IMG/VR virus record: IMGVR_UViG_3300033145_001383 | Location: 1 to 31,276 of that record | Origin: a virus | DNA: 31,276 bases | Direction: 5' to 3' (one strand) | Part shown: positions 27,949 to 31,276 of the stretch, piece by piece | How the letters are laid out: each line of letters starts with the position of its first letter | How positions within the stretch are numbered: the stretch's first letter is position 1 | The notes under the pieces: model-generated | Databases searched by the model: none | What the model saw: only the letters and a program-made list of their open reading frames with translations | Told to the model about the DNA's origin: nothing | Made by a program: the position numbers and the translations under genes

Positions 27949-29244
27949 TTACCACGACGTTGATGATATTACTCCTCTTGATTTTATAGGCATTTCAAAT
28001 TCTATCGGATACGTTGATGCATCATTTTGATGATCAACTCCACTTATTTTATCCGGTTCCCCATTTTTATCATAACTTTGCATCTCAAAACATTCTGCAA
28101 CAGTTGGGCATTCAACATGATTAACAAATAACAATCCGTTTTCAAAGGCTTTATTCGTTGCCATTACACGACCCTTGACTGATGGATTTGCCAAATGTGC
28201 TTTAACCTTGAATTTCGCTTGCCTCAATAAAGAAATATCAGATGAAGAAGCATTTACTGTCTCCCTATTCTTCCCCGAAGGATCTGGATAAATTGTTATT
28301 GAATGATTTTTGCTTTGCCATCGCTCTTGAATTATTTTTATGATATCGGGCGTATCAAACACTTCTTTCAATTCAGCTACAGCATGCCATTCTCTTTTTT
28401 GATCTTTTTCCCGATGAACATAAATAGTTGCCGCCATGTGTTGCACATTAAAATCCATACCAATATAAAGCGGTTCCTTTTCTTGAATTGTTTCAGCGCT
28501 GTTGTGTTTTTTTCTATCATAATTGCGATATACTGTACCGGATGTTAAATTAACAAACTGCCCATTGATATATGCATCAATGAGTTCACTTGGATAAGCT
28601 TCGATAAGAGAGGGGATATAATCTTCAGGAAGATGTTTTTCATTATCATAAGTACTTGCCTGAATTAGTCCATAATTCTTTTTTAATTCTGGCTTTTCAG
28701 ATGGATTCTTAAAAAACAACTGATAAACATATCGGAACCCTTCTGGGGTAGTTGTAACATCAATACCGTTTTTTAGCTCGTCAATTTTATATCGCATTCG
28801 GGCGATGATCTTTTGCCACGCTATTTTTGCCTTGTGAATAGGCAAAATATCAAATTCATCAATCATAGCATGCCCGATCTTAAACCCGATTATTGAACCC
28901 GGTCTTTCCAGTGATCTGCAGATAGTAGTACCCCGGTATTGATTGCCTGAATAAAAATGGACTTCTTTATTCCCCTCCTTAATTTCAACAGACATGCCCA
29001 TCTTTTCAGCAACTTCTTCAATTGTTGGATAAAAAATATCCCTAATATGTGGATAAGTGGGAGCAAAATAGCCTTGATTGATTAACGGCCATTCATAAAA
29101 ATGATTACACATAGACATACAGCCAGTAAAAGTTTTTGAGCCCCCATATCCGGACACAAACGCCTTGAACTTCTGCTTCATGTCCAAAAACTTAACTTGA
29201 GGAATAATTGCTTTAACTTTAATTGTTTTTGTGTATCCTGCCAT
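27949..29244 (-). CDS. terminase large subunit (packaging ATPase and nuclease)
   Basis: I chose ATG 29244 (MAGYTKTIKV, 431 residues); an upstream TTG at 29256 is possible. It overlaps TerS by 26 bases. The ATPase domain has Walker A GYGGSKT (32-38) and Walker B MIDEFD (D129, E130), with a coupling motif DVTTTPEG near 162. The nuclease domain has YIGMDFN (D264), YPDPSG (D321) and VDHQNDAST (D404/D408) as the metal-binding acids. It packages DNA into the prohead through the portal and cuts the concatemer. Confidence 0.9.
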   Translation of the reverse strand: MAGYTKTIKVKAIIPQVKFLDMKQKFKAFVSGYGGSKTFTGCMSMCNHFYEWPLINQGYFAPTYPHIRDIFYPTIEEVAEKMGMSVEIKEGNKEVHFYSGNQYRGTTICRSLERPGSIIGFKIGHAMIDEFDILPIHKAKIAWQKIIARMRYKIDELKNGIDVTTTPEGFRYVYQLFFKNPSEKPELKKNYGLIQASTYDNEKHLPEDYIPSLIEAYPSELIDAYINGQFVNLTSGTVYRNYDRKKHNSAETIQEKEPLYIGMDFNVQHMAATIYVHREKDQKREWHAVAELKEVFDTPDIIKIIQERWQSKNHSITIYPDPSGKNRETVNASSSDISLLRQAKFKVKAHLANPSVKGRVMATNKAFENGLLFVNHVECPTVAECFEMQSYDKNGEPDKISGVDHQNDASTYPIEFEMPIKSRGVISSTSW

Positions 29245-29587
29245 CTTCTGCAACAATCTCTATTTTTATTGGTTTTGGTTTAGTATCGTCCGGATTTATA
29301 CCGACTTGTAACTTTTCAATATAGCCACGTTGTTTACCTTGGCATTTCAAATAAAAGCAAATCGCTCCTAAATTATTATTGTTGACTTGCTGAATAAGTT
29401 TCGTTTCTACAAAATCAATTAATTCTTCCTTAGCATCCGAAACTTGGGCTGCAAATCTTTTCTCTTTAAGCCACTTATAATAACATGCTCTGGTTATCTT
29501 TAATTTCTTGCAAGCAGCGCTAACATTAAAAACAGATTTCTTGTATACCTCAATAAATTGTTTTTGTTTAGCTTTCTTTTTTGTCAT
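29219..29587 (-). CDS. terminase small subunit
   Basis: 122 residues from ATG 29587 (MTKKKAKQKQ). An alternative TTG at 29620 overlaps the previous stop as TTGA, in the style of this operon, and would add 11 residues. A helix-turn-helix (NVSAACKKLKITRACYYKWL) is followed by a helical oligomerisation region (ELIDFVETKLIQQVNNNNLG) and AICFYLKCQGKQRGYIEK, the standard pattern of TerS proteins. It would recognise the packaging start site. It overlaps TerL by 26 bases. Confidence 0.85.
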   Translation of the reverse strand: MTKKKAKQKQFIEVYKKSVFNVSAACKKLKITRACYYKWLKEKRFAAQVSDAKEELIDFVETKLIQQVNNNNLGAICFYLKCQGKQRGYIEKLQVGINPDDTKPKPIKIEIVAEDGRIHKNN

Positions 29588-29616
29588 TATTCTGTCAACT
29601 TTTGTTATTTTTAAAA

Positions 29617-30078
29617 TCAAATTAACATATTTAATTCTTGATTAATTATATTCAGTTCTATCTTAAATGCTTTTCTATAATCTCTTCTTTTACCATTGCC
29701 AATGCCCATAAATATATCAGCACTCGCTAATGCTGCCCTTCGTACTATTTTTGCTAAAATATTCGCATCTAAATCATATAGCTTTTCTTGTTTTTCTTCA
29801 TCAATATATAAAGATAAAGCCTCTATGCATTGCAACCGCAAATCTCGTGAACCCATTGATCTTCTATAATTACTTGCACCGCCCTCTGTTTTATTAACAA
29901 GCTTCCATCCATTTTTCCAACCATGCGCTATCCATTTTCTTTCAGCTTTTTCCCATTCTTCAATCTTAACCTTTTCCAATATAATAAGTTCTGGTTTAAG
30001 ATTTTGTTTAAGAAGTTTTTTAATCCAATTTCTTTTGTGATTATTTGCATACCTTTTTATATAGATTGTTTTTTTCAA
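29617..30078 (-). CDS. truncated GIY-YIG-like protein upstream of terminase
   Basis: 153 residues, start ATG 30078. Residues ~12-70 resemble the second half of a GIY-YIG domain: KRNWIKKLLKQNLKPELIIL, then EEWEKAERKWIAHGW and NKTEGGA, with the Glu of AERKWI at the place of the metal-binding residue. The GIY and YIG strands and the catalytic Arg region are missing, so nuclease activity is unlikely. Residues ~80-153 are helical and unassigned (LRLQCIEALSLYIDEEKQEK). First gene of the late operon, coupled to TerS. Confidence 0.55.
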   Translation of the reverse strand: MKKTIYIKRYANNHKRNWIKKLLKQNLKPELIILEKVKIEEWEKAERKWIAHGWKNGWKLVNKTEGGASNYRRSMGSRDLRLQCIEALSLYIDEEKQEKLYDLDANILAKIVRRAALASADIFMGIGNGKRRDYRKAFKIELNIINQELNMLI

Positions 30079-30130
30079 TAAATCAAGCTTTTATATTTGT
30101 AATAATATCAGCAATTTATGTAAAAACATT

Positions 30131-30150
30131 AAAATAAATCAAAATAAATC
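30131..30150. repeat. two perfect 10-bp tandem repeats upstream of the plus-strand promoter
   Basis: AAAATAAATC is present twice in tandem directly before the -35 box; a related AATAAATCAA occurs at about 30078-30087. They may be protein-binding sites in the divergent intergenic region, or simply AT-rich sequence. Confidence 0.6.
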
Positions 30151-30178
30151 TTGACATTGTTTATAAACTTTATTATCT
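30151..30178 (+). promoter_or_regulatory. sigma70-type promoter with a palindrome in the spacer
   Basis: TTGACA (30151-30156) is a perfect -35 box; TTATCT (30173-30178) after a 16-base spacer is the best -10. The spacer contains GTTTATAAAC (30159-30168), a perfect 10-bp palindrome that could be an operator overlapping RNA polymerase. It would drive the plus-strand genes from 30220 on. The region between 30079 and 30219 has no gene. Confidence 0.6.
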
Positions 30179-30219
30179 TTATTTTAACATTAATCATTAA
30201 CCCTTAAATGGAGGCAAAA

Positions 30220-30411
30220 ATGAAGGAAAAAAGAGATTGCACGGAAGTTTTTCGGAGACTCTTCTGGAGGGAACTCCCTCCAAGAAGGTCTTATTACTTT
30301 TTCGCCCGTCGTGAGATGGACGGCGGGCAGATTCATGACAACGAAGGAAACTACGTCGGCCGCATCCACTGGGCCGACAGTGGAAAGTCGGTTACAGTGA
30401 CCATACTGTAG
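30220..30411 (+). CDS. hypothetical basic protein, 63 aa
   Basis: ATG 30220 with GGAGG six bases upstream is chosen over the in-frame ATG at 30208, which overlaps that site. The product has an Arg/Trp/Phe-rich start (EVFRRLFWRELPPRRSYYFF) and a beta-type end (HDNEGNYVGRIHWADSGKSV). First gene after the promoter at 30151. Family unknown. Its last codons and TAG stop lie inside a hairpin (30387-30416), so translation would unfold that structure. Confidence 0.65.
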   Translation: MKEKRDCTEVFRRLFWRELPPRRSYYFFARREMDGGQIHDNEGNYVGRIHWADSGKSVTVTIL

Positions 30412-30476
30412 CCGACATGAAAAAACTGCTACACTAACGATGATGTAGCAGCACCAATGGTCACTACGTGTTTTTT
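30387..30476 (+). promoter_or_regulatory. structured RNA element with a possible pseudoknot and terminator
   Basis: Hairpin 1 pairs 30387-30397 with 30406-30416 (11 bp including one G-T); its loop is TGACCATA. Hairpin 2 pairs CTGCTACA (30426-30433) with TGTAGCAG (30444-30451). AGTGACCAT (30396-30404) is also fully complementary to ATGGTCACT (30457-30465), after which comes ACGTG and six Ts (30471-30476). The loop could thus form a pseudoknot, or an alternative long stem ending near the T-run. The stop codon of the upstream gene is inside hairpin 1, so ribosome position could choose the fold. Confidence 0.55.
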
Positions 30477-30506
30477 ATCCGATGCAGGCCGGGAAAGGTG
30501 GGGAAA

Positions 30507-31019
30507 ATGGAAATTAAAGAGATAATCAAAAAACTGACAGAAGAAAAAACCCACGGCATCAAAGACGGGGTCCTACAAACCGTAGAAGCCAAGAAAATGT
30601 GGGAACAATTCGAGCATGAAAACAATCCCGTGGGGGTAATAGAAAACCCCCATATATGGGATAACGAATTCATCGATAAATACCGGATATACCGAGTGCA
30701 TGAAGATTATATTGCCCTGGTTGAAGAGGAATATTGGGGGCTCGGAACACCGGATGCTGACAGCAGGCACAGCTCAGCAGAAAAAGGGTATATTGTTATG
30801 GTTGAGCCAATTGAATGGAAAACAAAAAAAATTACACTCAGGCACTGGGAGGATGGAAAAATGATATTTCAGATCGCTGATATTAGCGAAAATAAAATAA
30901 AATATCTACTGAAAGCACCAGGTCCAGCAGGATTTTCTGCGTGGGAAAATCAAGAGTATAGGGACTTCGGCTGTCAGTTCGATGATCAAGAATACAATAA
31001 AATGTGGTACAGAGAATAA
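30507..31019 (+). CDS. hypothetical protein, 170 aa
   Basis: ATG 30507 with AAGGTGGGG upstream. It is acidic and aromatic-rich: a helix (EIKEIIKKLTEEKTHGIKDG), a strand region (PVGVIENPHIWDNEFIDKYR), IALVEEEYWGLGTPDADSRH, and a late beta part (GKMIFQIADISENKIKYLLK) ending MWYRE. No signal peptide or known motif. It follows the structured element at 30387-30476, which could regulate its expression. Possibly an early host-takeover protein; this is only from position. Confidence 0.6.
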   Translation: MEIKEIIKKLTEEKTHGIKDGVLQTVEAKKMWEQFEHENNPVGVIENPHIWDNEFIDKYRIYRVHEDYIALVEEEYWGLGTPDADSRHSSAEKGYIVMVEPIEWKTKKITLRHWEDGKMIFQIADISENKIKYLLKAPGPAGFSAWENQEYRDFGCQFDDQEYNKMWYRE

Positions 31020-31059
31020 TCAGCCAGAAATAAAACACCAAATTAAAAGGAGAACCAGA

Positions 31060-31206
31060 ATGAAAACAAGAGAAGAAAGAAGAGCAGTCCGAAAAGCGAG
31101 ATGGGCGGCGCAAGAAAAAGAATGGGATAAAGATCCCGATAAATACAGAGAAGCATTGAATAGACAAATACCTAATGTCACTATTAAAATAACAAAGGAG
31201 AAATAA
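31060..31206 (+). CDS. small charged helical protein, 48 aa
   Basis: ATG 31060 with AAAAGGAGA upstream; the longer in-frame ORF from 30982 overlaps the previous gene and has no site. The protein is rich in Arg, Lys, Glu and Trp (MKTREERRAVRKARWAAQEK, then EWDKDPDKYREALNRQI) and probably forms a single long helix. It ends four bases before the next gene's ATG. Unknown function. Confidence 0.55.
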   Translation: MKTREERRAVRKARWAAQEKEWDKDPDKYREALNRQIPNVTIKITKEK

Positions 31207-31209
31207 CAA

Positions 31210-31276
31210 ATGCCAAATTACAACGATTACAAAAAGCTCATTCATAAACTTTCTTGGTCATGGCACAAGACAACAG
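31210..31276 (+). CDS. 5' end of a gene, possibly sigma-factor-like
   Basis: ATG 31210 has AAAGGAG about eight bases upstream. The 22 codons available read MPNYNDYKKLIHKLSWSWHK, then TT, and run off the window. The pattern (helix with L-W-WHKTT) resembles the start of phage sigma-like proteins where 'LAWSFHKTTG' opens region 2, but too little is present to decide. It is translationally close to the 48-aa gene. Confidence 0.4.
   Translation, partial: MPNYNDYKKLIHKLSWSWHKTT

Noticed and set aside
30471-30476. Simple intrinsic terminator at the T-run
   Set aside because: No GC-rich stem ends right before the Ts; pairing involves distant segments, so it is reported as a structured element instead.
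1-31276. CRISPR array, tRNA genes, attachment sites or anti-CRISPR/defence cassette
   Set aside because: No regularly spaced direct repeats with unique spacers, no cloverleaf-like sequence, no integrase or core duplication, and no recognisable defence-family motif were seen on either strand.

Overview
The window is most of the late region of a tailed double-stranded DNA phage or prophage. About 28.6 kb (positions ~919 to 30078) is one co-oriented minus-strand block in canonical virion-assembly order. It is flanked at both ends by short plus-strand genes of presumably non-structural function. The DNA is AT-rich. Genes are packed with ATGA, GTGA and TAATG overlaps, so translational coupling is pervasive. 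No tRNA, rRNA, CRISPR array, integrase or IS element is visible. A Gram-negative host is suggested by a phage lipoprotein, an MscS-like inner-membrane protein and the lambda/GTA-like tail tip, but the sequence alone does not name the host or virus.

Reading in the direction of transcription (high to low coordinates): a truncated GIY-YIG-like protein; TerS, TerL and a DUF4055-type portal; three small unassigned genes; an F/MuF-like minor head protein; a small basic ORF that appears broken by one base; a ParB-like protein; an NrdD-tail-like zinc protein; scaffold; a P22-type coat protein with a putative I-domain; a KEPET-repeat protein; a secreted or anchored virion-like protein; a DnaT-like connector; a 45-aa Gly/Lys protein; two neck proteins; a membrane cassette (MscS-like protein, lipoprotein, single-TM protein); tail terminator; two zinc-ribbon proteins; a bidomain glycosyltransferase; tail tube; tail chaperones G and G-T with a -1 slippery site; tape measure; DUF2460-like protein; a NUMOD3/Vsr-fold homing endonuclease; gpL-like Fe-S tail protein; NlpC/P60-like protein; gpJ-like tip protein; two fibre proteins; small genes; M15 endolysin; and 3TM holin, with the decayed end of a second holin after it.

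The plus-strand right end starts at a good sigma70-type promoter whose spacer holds a 10-bp palindrome. It encodes small proteins of unknown function and the start of a possible sigma-like protein. An elaborate RNA structure follows the first gene. The plus-strand left end has four or five small ORFs, two of which read well only if a +1 frame change is allowed.

The strongest unusual signals are: (1) a 13-bp element (GTACGTAAAAATA) present in three tandem copies at the tail-tube stop and once more in the loop of a perfect hairpin just after the major capsid gene; (2) a homing endonuclease whose own 3' end re-creates the 3' end of the upstream gene, preserving translation of the downstream tail gene; (3) a textbook A AAA AAC frameshift site joining G and T; (4) a glycosyltransferase plus zinc-ribbon/DUF4177 cassette next to the tail-tube gene; (5) an envelope-protein trio in the neck region; (6) a pseudoknot-capable RNA element at 30387-30476; and (7) candidate one-base indels, the best supported being at 24144-24146, where one deletion would repair two genes at once. 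No wholly new defence or effector system could be demonstrated.
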